A stretch of 64,000 nucleotides of DNA, taken from NCBI RefSeq assembly GCF_002940685.1, contig NZ_PNFP01000009.1, positions 248,001-312,000 on the forward strand, read 5' to 3'. Under the pieces are notes generated by a model that had not been told where the DNA came from, ran no database searches, and saw only the letters and a list, made by a program, of their open reading frames with translations. This document shows positions 18,521 through 27,430 of this stretch, piece after piece. The translations under genes and the position numbers were made by a program. Position 1 is the stretch's first letter. Every line of letters starts with the position of its first letter. Source of the DNA: Ensifer adhaerens. GTDB lineage: Bacteria > Pseudomonadota > Alphaproteobacteria > Rhizobiales > Rhizobiaceae.

Positions 18521-18564
18521 GCAACTCCGGACGGAAAACCGCTTCGCACTTTTCCTGGAGTTGC
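18521..18564. repeat. Hairpin repeat, copy B, abutting the nadC stop
   Basis: A perfect outer stem GCAACTCC / GGAGTTGC and an inner stem GGAAAA / TTTTCC surround CCGCTTCGCAC. The unit ends one base before the nadC stop codon. It resembles short intergenic hairpins that recur in rhizobial genomes. Placed between convergent genes, it probably ends transcription from both sides. Confidence 0.65.
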
Positions 18565-19473
18565 TTATCTTCCGATCACCACATCAAGGCCGATATCGAG
18601 CGTCGGGGCAGCCATGGTGATCTTCGAGGTCGAGATGTAGTCGACGCCGCTCTCGGCGATTGCCCGCACCGTATCGATCCTGACGTTGCCTGACGCTTCC
18701 AGCCGCGTCCGGCGGGCATCGACCGCGTAGGCATTGGGGGAGAGCTGCCAAAACGCGCGATTGACCGCGACGGCCTCGCGGAGCAACTCCGGTCCCATAT
18801 TGTCGAGCAGGATCACATCCGGTTGGGCCGTCAGCGCCTCGCGCATCTGGTCGAGGCCATCGACCTCGATCTCGATCTTGACGAGATGGCCGCAATAGGC
18901 GCGCGCCGCATGGACGGCGCTTGCGACGCCGCCGGAAACGGCGATGTGGTTGTCCTTGATCAGCACGGCGTCATCGAGCCCATAGCGATGATTGGAGCCG
19001 CCGCCGAGGCGCACGGCGTATTTCTCCAGCGCGCGCAGCCCGGGAATGGTCTTGCGGGTGCAGCAGACCTTCGCAGGCGTGTGGGCGACCTCGTCGGCGA
19101 ATTTTGCGGTATAGGTGGCGATGCCCGAGAGGTGCATGAGGAAGTTCAAGCCGACGCGTTCGGCCGACAGCAGCCCGCGGGCGCGCCCGGAGATGCGGGC
19201 AATCGCCGTTCCCGGCGCGACCCGGTCGCCATCCGTGACCAGTGCCTCGAAGCGGATCGACGGATCGACCAGGCGGAAGGCGGCGCGCGCAAGATCCAGC
19301 CCGGCGACGACGCCCGCATCGCGCACGTTCATGCCCGCTGTTGCGCTCAGGTCCGGCCCGATGGTCGAAAGCGTGGTGATGTCGCCGGCACGGCCGAGAT
19401 CCTCTATCAGGGCAGCACGCACCTGGTCCTCGATCATCAGCGCAGGCAATTCGGGGCGGAGGGCTGCGGTCAT
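18565..19473 (-). CDS. nadC: Nicotinate-nucleotide pyrophosphorylase (carboxylating)
   Basis: 302 residues (quinolinate phosphoribosyltransferase). Family marks: LNFLMHLSGIAT, CTRKTIPGLRALEKYAVRLGGGSNHRYGLDDAVLIKDNH, EIEVD, LLDNM, EASGN and DYISTSKIT. It turns quinolinate plus PRPP into nicotinate mononucleotide, the third step of de novo NAD synthesis. I use the ATG at 19473, which has AGGA nine bases upstream. A GTG at 19524 that overlaps the nadB stop is an alternative. It is the last gene of nadABC. Confidence 0.95.
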   Translation of the reverse strand: MTAALRPELPALMIEDQVRAALIEDLGRAGDITTLSTIGPDLSATAGMNVRDAGVVAGLDLARAAFRLVDPSIRFEALVTDGDRVAPGTAIARISGRARGLLSAERVGLNFLMHLSGIATYTAKFADEVAHTPAKVCCTRKTIPGLRALEKYAVRLGGGSNHRYGLDDAVLIKDNHIAVSGGVASAVHAARAYCGHLVKIEIEVDGLDQMREALTAQPDVILLDNMGPELLREAVAVNRAFWQLSPNAYAVDARRTRLEASGNVRIDTVRAIAESGVDYISTSKITMAAPTLDIGLDVVIGR

Positions 19474-19520
19474 CTGCTTTTGTCCTTGAGCTTCTGTCTG
19501 TGCAAGCGGCGGGCGTGGGA

Positions 19521-21119
19521 TCACGCCGCTTCCGTCTCCGCCAGTTCACTCGCTAGGCGGTTGGCCTCGGCGAGCGTCAGATAGGTGCGTCGGCGCCATT
19601 CCGGCCGCTCCTGCGGGCAATCGGCGCGGAAGTGGCCACCGCGGCTTTCCGTGCGGCGCAGCGCGCCGACGGCAATCAGCTTGGCGGTGGTGATGATGTT
19701 GGTGAAGCGCATGCGGCTGTTCTCGCGCTCGAGTATCGCGATTTCGCGGATCGCCTTCAAAAGGCTCTCGCGGGTGCGGATCACGCCGACGCAATCGCTC
19801 ATCACCTGGCGCAGGATCTTCAGTTGCGGGCTGTCTTCGACTGTCACCGGATCGTCGTTCTCGCCGGCATTGTCGCCCCATTCGGTGAGTTGCGGCGTCG
19901 GCAATGTGCCCTTGATGTTTTCGGCGATGCGGGCCGCAAAGACCACGGCTTCGAGCAACGAGTTGGAGGCAAGCCGGTTGGCGCCGTGCACGCCGGTCGA
20001 AGTCACCTCGCCGGCAGCCCAGAGCCCGTCGATCGAGGTGCGGCCTTCGGCGTCCGTCAGCACGCCGCCCATATGGTAGTGCACTGCCGGAACCACCGGG
20101 ATGGCTTGCGTCACCGGATCGATGCCGGCGGCGATGCACGAGGCATAGACGGTCGGGAACATCTCGGGGAAATGCTTGCCCACCGCCTTGGTGCAATCGA
20201 GGAGGGCGCCGCGGCCGGCCTGAACCTCGGCGAAGACACCACGCGAAACGATGTCGCGCGGCGCAAGCTCGCCGTCCGGGTGGATGTCGAGCATGAAGCG
20301 ATGGCCGGCAGCGTTCAGAAGGTGAGCACCGTCACCGCGAAGCGCCTCGGTCGCGAGCGGCGCCGGGTCCTTGCCGATATTGATCGCGGTCGGGTGGAAC
20401 TGCACGAATTCCGGATCGGCGATGATCGCGCCAGCGCGGGCGGCCATGCCGACTCCCTGGCCGCAGGCTTCCCACGGATTGGTGGTGACAGCATAGAGAT
20501 GGCCGACGCCGCCGGAGCAGAGCACCACGGCGCGGGCTGGAAACGACACGCGCTTCTTCGACTGGCCGGCATCCGGCCGCGCGATGACACCGGAGATGAA
20601 CCGGCCTTCGCGGACCAGTTCCTCGACTACATAGCCTTCGATCACGCGGATCGACGGCGTGCGGCGGACGGCTGCGATCAAGGCTTCCATGATTGCCTTG
20701 CCGGCCATGTCGCCCTTGACGCGGACAATGCGGCGCTCGGAATGGGCCGCCTCGCGCGAGAGCAGCAGCTTGCCCTCGAGGTCGCGGTCGAAGGGCACGC
20801 CATATTCGAGCAGATCGTGAATGCGCGCCGGGCCCTCGGCCACCATCATGCGCGTCATCTTCTCGTCGACGATGCCGGCGCCGGCCGCAAGCGTGTCGGC
20901 GACGTGCTTTTCGAAGGTGTCGCCGGGGCTCATGGCGGCGGCGATGCCACCTTGGGCCCAGGCCGAGGAAGCGCCGTGGCCGATCGGGGCTGCGGCCAGA
21001 ATGGTCACCGGCCTCGGGCTGAGCTTCAGCGCGCAGAAGAGCCCGGCCAGGCCACCGCCGACGATGACAATGTCGTCAATCCCGTTGAAGGATTGCGGGC
21101 GGAAATGGTCGGTCAGCAT
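19521..21119 (-). CDS. nadB: L-aspartate oxidase
   Basis: 532 residues, a FAD flavoprotein. [17 protein letters not shown] is the dinucleotide-binding motif. [12 protein letters not shown] and the later HYHMGG and [25 protein letters not shown] are typical of the succinate dehydrogenase/NadB family. It oxidises aspartate to iminoaspartate, which NadA uses at once. GGAGGAG lies before the ATG. Spacing is 57 bp from nadA and 47 bp to nadC, consistent with one operon. Confidence 0.96.
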   Translation of the reverse strand: MLTDHFRPQSFNGIDDIVIVGGGLAGLFCALKLSPRPVTILAAAPIGHGASSAWAQGGIAAAMSPGDTFEKHVADTLAAGAGIVDEKMTRMMVAEGPARIHDLLEYGVPFDRDLEGKLLLSREAAHSERRIVRVKGDMAGKAIMEALIAAVRRTPSIRVIEGYVVEELVREGRFISGVIARPDAGQSKKRVSFPARAVVLCSGGVGHLYAVTTNPWEACGQGVGMAARAGAIIADPEFVQFHPTAINIGKDPAPLATEALRGDGAHLLNAAGHRFMLDIHPDGELAPRDIVSRGVFAEVQAGRGALLDCTKAVGKHFPEMFPTVYASCIAAGIDPVTQAIPVVPAVHYHMGGVLTDAEGRTSIDGLWAAGEVTSTGVHGANRLASNSLLEAVVFAARIAENIKGTLPTPQLTEWGDNAGENDDPVTVEDSPQLKILRQVMSDCVGVIRTRESLLKAIREIAILERENSRMRFTNIITTAKLIAVGALRRTESRGGHFRADCPQERPEWRRRTYLTLAEANRLASELAETEAA

Positions 21120-21176
21120 GATTCATTCTCCTCCAATGCGCATGCCTGCGTCCGGGATACCGCCCGGCCGAAATTG

Positions 21177-22262
21177 TTACTTCTTGAGGTTCACCATGCG
21201 TTCGACCGCCAGGCGGGCCCGATCGGCGATCGCGGGGTCGACGAGCACCTCCTCCGTCATGGTCAGCAGGCTGTCGAGGATCTTCGGCAGCGTGATGCGC
21301 TTCATGTGCGGACAGAGATTGCACGGCTTGACGAACTCGACGCCCTCGATCTCGGCCTGGATGTTGGACGCCATCGAGCATTCGGTGACGAGCAGAACCT
21401 TCGAGGGGCGGTTGTCCTTGACATAGTTGATCATGCCCGAGGTCGAACCGGCGAAGTCGCAGACGGCGATCACGTCCGGATGGCATTCCGGATGGCCGAT
21501 GATCTCGATGCCGGGATTGGCTTCCTTGTAGGCCAGCAGCTCGGCGGCGGTGAAGCGCTCGTGCACCTCGCAGTGGCCCTTCCAGGTCAGGATCTTCTTG
21601 TTGGTCTGGCGCGCCACGTTCATCGCCAGATATTCGTCCGGGATGCACAGCACCGTGTCTGACTCCAGACTCTCGACGACATCGAGCACGTTCGACGAGG
21701 TGCAGCAGATATCGGTCTCGGCCTTCACGTCGGCGGACGTGTTGACATAGGTGACGACGGGGACGCCGGGATAGCGCTGCTTCAGCAGGCGGACATCGGC
21801 GCCGGTGATCGATTCCGACAGCGAGCAACCGGCCTTGGCGTCGGGGATCAGGACCGTCTTTTCCGGGCTCAAGAGCTTGGAGGTTTCGGCCATGAAGTGC
21901 ACGCCGCACTGGATGATGATCTCAGCATCGACCTTGGCGGCGTCACGCGCCAGCTGAAGTGAATCGCCGACGATATCGGCGACGCAATGGAAGATGTCGG
22001 GCGTCTGATAGTTATGCGCGAGGATGACGGCGTTGCGCTCCTTCTTCAGCCGGTTGATGGCGTGAACATAGGGCGCATAGACCGGCCACTCGATCGCCGG
22101 GATGAAGTCCTTGACCTTCTCGTAGAGGTGCTCGGTCTCGCGCGCGACGGCCGGCGTGAAGGCGAGTTCGGGCCTTTCGATGATGCCGAAGCGCTCGGCG
22201 GCGCTGACAAAGACCGGTTTCGCCACGGCCGCGGTGCAGGGTGCAAGGCGCGTCATCGACAT
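21177..22262 (-). CDS. nadA: Quinolinate synthase
   Basis: 361 residues. NadA marks are [82 protein letters not shown] and [12 protein letters not shown]. Three of these cysteines hold a [4Fe-4S] cluster. It condenses iminoaspartate with dihydroxyacetone phosphate to quinolinate. The start at 22262 follows GGAGAGGAG; the ATG at 22256 is equally possible. The operator palindrome lies 31 bases upstream. Confidence 0.96.
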   Translation of the reverse strand: MSMTRLAPCTAAVAKPVFVSAAERFGIIERPELAFTPAVARETEHLYEKVKDFIPAIEWPVYAPYVHAINRLKKERNAVILAHNYQTPDIFHCVADIVGDSLQLARDAAKVDAEIIIQCGVHFMAETSKLLSPEKTVLIPDAKAGCSLSESITGADVRLLKQRYPGVPVVTYVNTSADVKAETDICCTSSNVLDVVESLESDTVLCIPDEYLAMNVARQTNKKILTWKGHCEVHERFTAAELLAYKEANPGIEIIGHPECHPDVIAVCDFAGSTSGMINYVKDNRPSKVLLVTECSMASNIQAEIEGVEFVKPCNLCPHMKRITLPKILDSLLTMTEEVLVDPAIADRARLAVERMVNLKK

Positions 22263-22292
22263 CTCCTCTCCGCCCCTCTTCCTGGGCGGGTT

Positions 22293-22323
22293 TTCAATTA
22301 TGCTCAAACTGAGCATAATTGAA
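22293..22323. promoter_or_regulatory. Perfect palindrome, likely NadQ operator of nadABC
   Basis: Two 14-base arms, TTCAATTATGCTCA and TGAGCATAATTGAA, are exact reverse complements around a 3-base centre AAC. The site ends 31 bases before the nadA start. On the minus strand CATAAT inside it could serve as -10, with TTGGTT as a poor -35, so a bound repressor would block polymerase. I recall a TTATGCTCA-N3-TGAGCATAA-like motif for alphaproteobacterial NadQ; the match here is strong but is from memory. Confidence 0.8.
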
Positions 22324-22330
22324 CCAAAAC

Positions 22331-22347
22331 AAAAGCGGCAAAGCCGC
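22331..22347 (-). terminator. Short hairpin with T-tract upstream of the nadA promoter
   Basis: GCGGC / GCCGC with a 3-base loop is followed on the minus strand by TTTTGTTTTGG. It lies between the MFS gene and the nadA operator and could stop read-through into nadA. Confidence 0.4.
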
Positions 22348-22387
22348 ATGGGTTGATTTAGAAAGTTTTGTGACAGAATTCAAGAAT

Positions 22388-22414
22388 GGAAGCGCCGGTT
22401 TTCGCGGCGCTTCC
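22388..22414 (-). terminator. Terminator-like hairpin after the MFS gene
   Basis: A 9-bp stem GGAAGCGCC / GGCGCTTCC starts 15 bases past the MFS stop, with ATTCTTG after it on the minus strand. The tail is weak, but a second hairpin with a better T-tract follows at 22331-22347. Confidence 0.5.
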
Positions 22415-22429
22415 GATTTTGCTTCGCGA

Positions 22430-23668
22430 TCAGGCCAGAGCCGGCCGCGCGACGCCCTTTTCCTCGATCGGCCAATGGACGATCGCCGCAAAGATGCCGA
22501 GCGCCACGCCGAGCCACCACACCGGATCGTAGGAGCCGAAGTGGTCGTAGAGGTAGCCGCCCATCCAGACGCCCAGGAACGAGCCCACCTGGTGCGAGAG
22601 GAAGACGATGCCACCAAGCAGGCCGAGGTGCCGCGTGCCGAACATGATGGCGACGAGTGCGTTGGTCGGCGGCACGGTCGAAAGCCACAGCAGGCCCATG
22701 ACGATCGCGAAAACGATGACGGAGACCGGCGTCTGCGGCAGCAGCAGGAAGGCCGTGACCGCCACCGAGCGGGCGATATAGATCAGCGCCAGGAAATAGG
22801 GCTTCGAATAGTGCTGAGCGATAATGCCAGCCGACAGGGAGCCGATGATATTGAAGAACCCGATCAGCGCCAGCGCGATCACCGCGTAACGCGCGTCGAT
22901 GCCGATATCGCCGATATAGGCCGGGAAATGCGCGGTGATGAAGGCAACCTGGTAGCCGCAGACGAAGAAACCGGAGACCAGGAGCAGGTAGCTCTTGTGG
23001 CCAAGCGCCTCCTTCAGCGCCTCGCCGATCGACTGCTTGTACTGCGCCTCGCTCTGACGACCGGAAGAAGCGTTGCCGCGCAGCGGGATCGCGAAGAACG
23101 GCACCAGCAGCATGAGGACGCCCAGATAGACCAGGCTGTCCGACCAACCATAGGCCGAGATCAGCCCCTGGCTCAAGGGCGCAAACAGGAACATGCCGGC
23201 CGAGCCCGCCGCCGTGCAGATCCCGAAGGCGAGCGAGCGCTGATGCGGCGTGACATTGCGCGCGAAGGCGGAGAGCAGGATGCCGAAGGAGCCGGAGCCC
23301 ACCGCCATGCCAACGAGAACGCCGCCGCCGATGTGCAGCCAGATCGGCGCATTGGCAAAGGCCATGATGAAGAGGCCCGCAGCGTAGAGAAGGCCCGACA
23401 TGGCGAGCACCCGCCAGGTGCCGAACTTGTCCGCAATCGCGCCGAAGAAGGGCTGGCTCAAGCCCCAGCAAAGGTTCTGCAGCGCCATGGCAAGGCCGAA
23501 GGTCGTCCGGTCCCAGCCGGTATCGGCGAGCATCGGCAACTGGAAAAAACCCATCGCCGAGCGCGGGCCGAAGGTGAGCATCGCAACGATCGAGCCGGCA
23601 GCAATGATCAGCCAGGGCATCTCCTGGCGGGCACTGGACGGCGCGGATGCTCCGGAAACAGCGGACAT
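22430..23668 (-). CDS. MFS transporter
   Basis: 412 residues with twelve predicted membrane helices. The loop 2-3 region reads FGAIADKFGTWRVLAMSG, a variant of the MFS GxxxDRxGRR motif. The general look (GPRSAMGFFQLPMLADTGWDRTTFGLAMALQNLCWG) is that of the monocarboxylate/oxalate-formate antiporter-like branch. The substrate is unknown. GGAGAG lies five bases before the ATG at 23668. It stands downstream of the araC-type gene on the same strand, 98 bp away. Confidence 0.85.
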   Translation of the reverse strand: MSAVSGASAPSSARQEMPWLIIAAGSIVAMLTFGPRSAMGFFQLPMLADTGWDRTTFGLAMALQNLCWGLSQPFFGAIADKFGTWRVLAMSGLLYAAGLFIMAFANAPIWLHIGGGVLVGMAVGSGSFGILLSAFARNVTPHQRSLAFGICTAAGSAGMFLFAPLSQGLISAYGWSDSLVYLGVLMLLVPFFAIPLRGNASSGRQSEAQYKQSIGEALKEALGHKSYLLLVSGFFVCGYQVAFITAHFPAYIGDIGIDARYAVIALALIGFFNIIGSLSAGIIAQHYSKPYFLALIYIARSVAVTAFLLLPQTPVSVIVFAIVMGLLWLSTVPPTNALVAIMFGTRHLGLLGGIVFLSHQVGSFLGVWMGGYLYDHFGSYDPVWWLGVALGIFAAIVHWPIEEKGVARPALA

Positions 23669-23766
23669 GGAATCTCTCCAATTGATGGAGCGCGATCCTA
23701 GGCGGCTGCTAAAACAGATAAAAGCCAATTAAATTGACGCCGCAATCACCGGAATTGATGCCTTGA

Positions 23767-24633
23767 TCAAGCGGCGCTGCGGAACCGGTCGCGAAATTGT
23801 CTCGGCGTCATGCCCTTGGCCGCCTTGAACTGGCGATTGAAGTTGGCAAGCGAACGATAGCCGACGGCATCGGCGATATGGGCGATCGAGCGCGCCGACC
23901 CACTGAGCAGCGCGCAGGCCTCGCCGATCCGCAGGCGCATCAGATATTCCGAGACCGGCATGTTGAGGTGGCGCAGGAACAGGCGATGCAGGCCGGAAAG
24001 GCTGAGCGCGGCCAGATCCGCGAGTTCGTCCATCGACGGGTTTTCGGCGTAATGCAGGTGGATATGGTCGAGCACGCGGTCGAGGCGGCCACGGTCGACC
24101 GATCGGCCCGACGGCGTGACGACCCGGCTCGACAGTGGTGTTACCGCCTGCCCGCGCGCCAGGATCGTCAGCATCGACAGGACATCCGGCAGGCGCTCCT
24201 CCGGCGCCAGCCGGCGCAGCCCTTCGAACAGCGGTCGCACGCGCGCGGCCACTTCCGGCGTGAACTGCAGCCCGGGGGCCGAACGCTCGAACATCGCCTT
24301 GACGCCTGCGAGTTCGACGAAGCCCTCCTCCAGGCGCTCCACCCATTCCGGATGGAACCAGAGCACCAGCGCCACGTGCGGTTCGGCCTCGTCGACCTTG
24401 CCTTGGGAGTGCCAGGTGTGCGGCAGGTTGGAGCCGACCAGCACGAGATCGCCGTCGTCATAGGCGCCGATATGGTCACCGATGAAGCGCTGGCCGCGCG
24501 AGTTGAGCGTCAGCGTCAGTTCGAACTCCGGATGGTGGTGCCATTGGAACGGGATGGCATCGTCGAGCCGGCGGTCGAGCAGGATCGATGAGGCATTGGT
24601 CGGCCTCGAAATCTTCTGCAAAACAGCCTTCAT
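23767..24633 (-). CDS. AraC-family transcriptional regulator
   Basis: 288 residues. The N-terminal cupin-like sensor contains FQWHHHPEFELTLTLNSRGQRFIGDH. The C-terminal 100 residues hold two helix-turn-helices, with MDELADLAALSLSGLHRLFLRHLNMPVSEYLMRLRIGEA and IAHIADAVGYRSLANFNRQFKAAKGMTPRQFR. It is divergent from the phytanoyl-CoA dioxygenase-like gene across a 126-bp gap and upstream of the MFS gene. It probably controls one or both in response to a small molecule. Confidence 0.9.
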   Translation of the reverse strand: MKAVLQKISRPTNASSILLDRRLDDAIPFQWHHHPEFELTLTLNSRGQRFIGDHIGAYDDGDLVLVGSNLPHTWHSQGKVDEAEPHVALVLWFHPEWVERLEEGFVELAGVKAMFERSAPGLQFTPEVAARVRPLFEGLRRLAPEERLPDVLSMLTILARGQAVTPLSSRVVTPSGRSVDRGRLDRVLDHIHLHYAENPSMDELADLAALSLSGLHRLFLRHLNMPVSEYLMRLRIGEACALLSGSARSIAHIADAVGYRSLANFNRQFKAAKGMTPRQFRDRFRSAA

Positions 24634-24759
24634 ATTGCGCTCTCACCCCTGCACAGGCCAGAATAGTATCAATTTTGTCAGGCTGCGTGCAACAGCAGCA
24701 GCAGTGAAAGGTCTAGGTTTCTCATCACCAACCAACCTTCCCGAGGCGAGGAGATACCC

Positions 24760-25692
24760 ATGCAGCCACTCAGAGACAGCCACCCGACAGCGGCCCATTC
24801 CGACATTCAACTGAAGGACATCCGGAAGCGGCTGCCGTTACGCGTGCTTTCGGAAGCGGACTGGCAGCACTGGGTCACCAAGGGCTACGTCATCGTCCGT
24901 CAGGCGGTGCCGCCGGCCAATGTCGAGCGCCTCGTCGACCTGCTCTGGCGCTTCGACGAAAAGGATCCGGCCGATCCTTCAACCTGGTATGCGCCACAGC
25001 GGCGCGAACACAAGATGAAGGAACTCAACAACACCGGCATGCTGGAGATCTACAATCACCAGTATCTCTGGGACAACCGCCAGGAGCCGCGCATCTATGG
25101 CGCCTTCGTCGACATCTGGGATCGCGAGGACCTGTGGGTGACGATCGACCGTGCCAACCTCAACCCACCGAAGAAGGTCAAGGGCAACCCCAACGGTTTC
25201 ATCCACTGGGACGTCGACACCACGATCCGGCCGCTGCCGATCGGCGTCCAGGGCGTGCTCAGCCTCAAGAAGCAGGACGGTGACGTCGGCGGCTTCCAAT
25301 GCGTGCCGGAGCTGTTCGAAAACTTCGAAAGCTGGGAGAAGACGCAGGCCGCCGATCGCGATCCGATGCACCCCGACATGACGGGTCTTTCAACCGTCAA
25401 CATCGAGATGGAGGCGGGCGACCTGATGATCTTCAACAGCCTGCTTGCCCACGGCGTGCGGCCGAACCATTCCGACGGCCGCGTGCGGATGGCGCAGTAC
25501 ATCTCGATGCATCCGGCGGAATGGGAGAATGTCGCCGAGCGCGAGGAGCGGGTCAGGCTGTGGCGTGAACTCGACCACCCGAAGCGTGACGCCTTTCCTG
25601 GCGATCCACGCGAATGGGAGAAGCACAACGCCTCCCCCGCCAGTCTTTCGGATCTCGGCGCCAAGCTGCTTGGCATCACGCCCTGGGCGTGA
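24760..25692 (+). CDS. Phytanoyl-CoA dioxygenase (PhyH)-family Fe(II)/2-oxoglutarate oxygenase
   Basis: 310 residues. The iron triad is visible: His149 and Asp151 in HWDVD, and His231 in LLAHGVRPN; a later Arg can hold 2-oxoglutarate. PhyH proteins hydroxylate diverse substrates, from phytanoyl-CoA to ectoine and small catabolites. The substrate here is not known. GAGGCGAGGAG precedes the ATG. The divergent AraC regulator and neighbouring MFS porter suggest a small inducible uptake-and-hydroxylation unit. Confidence 0.85.
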   Translation: MQPLRDSHPTAAHSDIQLKDIRKRLPLRVLSEADWQHWVTKGYVIVRQAVPPANVERLVDLLWRFDEKDPADPSTWYAPQRREHKMKELNNTGMLEIYNHQYLWDNRQEPRIYGAFVDIWDREDLWVTIDRANLNPPKKVKGNPNGFIHWDVDTTIRPLPIGVQGVLSLKKQDGDVGGFQCVPELFENFESWEKTQAADRDPMHPDMTGLSTVNIEMEAGDLMIFNSLLAHGVRPNHSDGRVRMAQYISMHPAEWENVAEREERVRLWRELDHPKRDAFPGDPREWEKHNASPASLSDLGAKLLGITPWA

Positions 25693-25749
25693 GCGCCAAG
25701 CAATTGCAGGAAAGCGCGAAACGGTATTCCGTTCGGAACGACGCCTGAC

Positions 25750-26601
25750 TTAAGCCGAGGCACGTACCTTCATCGGCCAGCGTTCGCCACGCCGGCCGAT
25801 GACCTTGACCTCATCGCCGAGCGTCACGGTGCCTTCGCTGCGCGGCACCGCATTCCAGCCGAAGAGTACGCCGGCCACGCGGCGGTCGGCCGACATGCGC
25901 TTCTCGGCCAGTCCCTGGATCGGGTTGCCGCCGATACGCTCGCCGGTGACCTGGTCTTGCGTCGTCATGATGCAGCGGGCGCAGGGTTTGACGAGATCGA
26001 AGCGAATGCCGCCGATTTCGACACTTTCCCAGAAATCCTCGTCCCAGGCGTCGTCGCAATCGACGAGGATATTGGTGCGGAAACGGTCCATGCCGACGGC
26101 TTCCTGGCCCTTTTCGACAAGCGTCCGGTTGAGATCGGCGAGCGAGCCTGTGGTCGTGATCAGGATCGGGAAGCCGTCAGCAAAGCCAACCGGCGCCGCC
26201 GCTCCAGCCCATTCGGCACCGACGAGACGTTCGGCCGAAGCGTCCATATGGGCGAGCTTGACCGGGCGGCCGAACCATGAGGAGAGGACTTCGTCCGTCG
26301 CTTCGTCCGACACGGCGGCATCGACCTCGCTGCCCCAGACGACGACATTCAGCCGGCGATCGGGATCAAAGCGAACCGAGACCTCCCTGTCACCCATCTT
26401 CAGACGCACGCCGCCTTCGATGTGATTGGCCTCGACCTGTGCCAGCGGCTGCAACTCGCGCTGGGTGATGAAGCGACCATCCGGCTCGATCAGCATGAAG
26501 CGCCGGTCGCCCTCGACGCCGTCGAGATGGATCGAGACCGTCTCGCGGGCAATGGCGCGGCCGCTCTTCAGCGGATGAATGTTGAGACCGATCACCTTCA
26601 T
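25750..26601 (-). CDS. MOSC-domain protein (YcbX-like)
   Basis: 283 residues. The N-terminal MOSC_N beta-barrel (IHPLKSGRAIARETVSIHLDGVEGDRRFMLIEPDGRFITQRE) is followed by a MOSC domain with the conserved cysteine in KPCARCIMTTQD. YcbX/mARC-type proteins bind a molybdenum cofactor through this Cys and reduce N-hydroxylated compounds. No ferredoxin domain is fused, unlike E. coli YcbX. The start at 26601 has GAAGGAAG upstream. It lies 166 bp downstream of the HD gene; I see no feature in that gap. Confidence 0.85.
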   Translation of the reverse strand: MKVIGLNIHPLKSGRAIARETVSIHLDGVEGDRRFMLIEPDGRFITQRELQPLAQVEANHIEGGVRLKMGDREVSVRFDPDRRLNVVVWGSEVDAAVSDEATDEVLSSWFGRPVKLAHMDASAERLVGAEWAGAAAPVGFADGFPILITTTGSLADLNRTLVEKGQEAVGMDRFRTNILVDCDDAWDEDFWESVEIGGIRFDLVKPCARCIMTTQDQVTGERIGGNPIQGLAEKRMSADRRVAGVLFGWNAVPRSEGTVTLGDEVKVIGRRGERWPMKVRASA

Positions 26602-26767
26602 GGCGCTTCCTTCGTGTTCAGAAACTGATTCATGCGCCTGACGATCCGATTCACCAGGCGGCTGCAATCCGTTGAAAGGCCTAGATCATTTCTCGGTTCG
26701 AGGGAAACGGAGAAATGTTCCGGTGCAATCTGCGCGCCCGATGCCGCGCAGAAAACCTGATCCGGCT

Positions 26768-27424
26768 CTAGATCTCGTCCAGCATCATCGCAAGCACGTC
26801 GCGCAGCCGCTGCTCGCGTTCCCGCGCCAACCGGCGACCGGCCTCGGTCTTGAAGCCATCGGCCAGCCGGAAAAGCTTGACCTCGAAATGATCGATGGCG
26901 AACGCCTTGTCGTCGAGCTCCCGTGCCTCCGCCAGCGGATCGAGCGGATCGTACAGGCCGCTGCCCATGCGTCCGGCGATGTAGAAACAGCGGGCGGCAC
27001 CCACCATGCCGATCGCGTCCAGCCGGTCCGCATCCTGGAGGATCTTCGCCTCCAGCGTTTCCGGCGGGATGTTGGCGGAGAAGCTGTGCGTCAGGATGGC
27101 GTGTGCCACGGCGGCGGTTTCTCCCACATCCCAGCCGAGACCTCGCAGAATTCCGGTCGCCTTGTCCGCCGCCAGTCGCGATGCCTCGGCGCGCAAGGGC
27201 GAATTCTTTTCGACCGAAACGCAATCATGCAGCAATACGGCGGCGGCGAGCAGACCTGCATCACCGCCCTCTTCCGCCTGGATGCGCGCGGCATTCTTCC
27301 AGACGCGGATCAGATGCGCGGCGTCGTGCGAGCCGTCATCGGCGGCAAAGGCGTGCGGCAGCAACGCAGCCGCCAGGTCCTCGTGCGGCGCGAAGGCGGC
27401 CGCGAGCTTCGAAATCTCTGTCAT
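26768..27424 (-). CDS. HD-domain phosphohydrolase (YedJ-like)
   Basis: 218 residues. The metal ligands are in SHDAAHLIRV, AAVLLHDCVS and LQDADRLDAIG. The last motif and the closing VKLFRLADGFKTEAGRRLAREREQRL are typical of the YedJ subgroup of HD hydrolases. The substrate is not known. The start lies six bases after the stop of the DUF2339 gene, so the two are co-transcribed. Confidence 0.85.
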   Translation of the reverse strand: MTEISKLAAAFAPHEDLAAALLPHAFAADDGSHDAAHLIRVWKNAARIQAEEGGDAGLLAAAVLLHDCVSVEKNSPLRAEASRLAADKATGILRGLGWDVGETAAVAHAILTHSFSANIPPETLEAKILQDADRLDAIGMVGAARCFYIAGRMGSGLYDPLDPLAEARELDDKAFAIDHFEVKLFRLADGFKTEAGRRLAREREQRLRDVLAMMLDEI

Positions 27425-27430
27425 GATGTC

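Noticed and set aside
19632..21662. 676-codon plus-strand frame opposite nadB/nadA
   Set aside because: Antisense shadow with low-complexity Arg/Asp/His composition; the nad genes on the other strand are certain.
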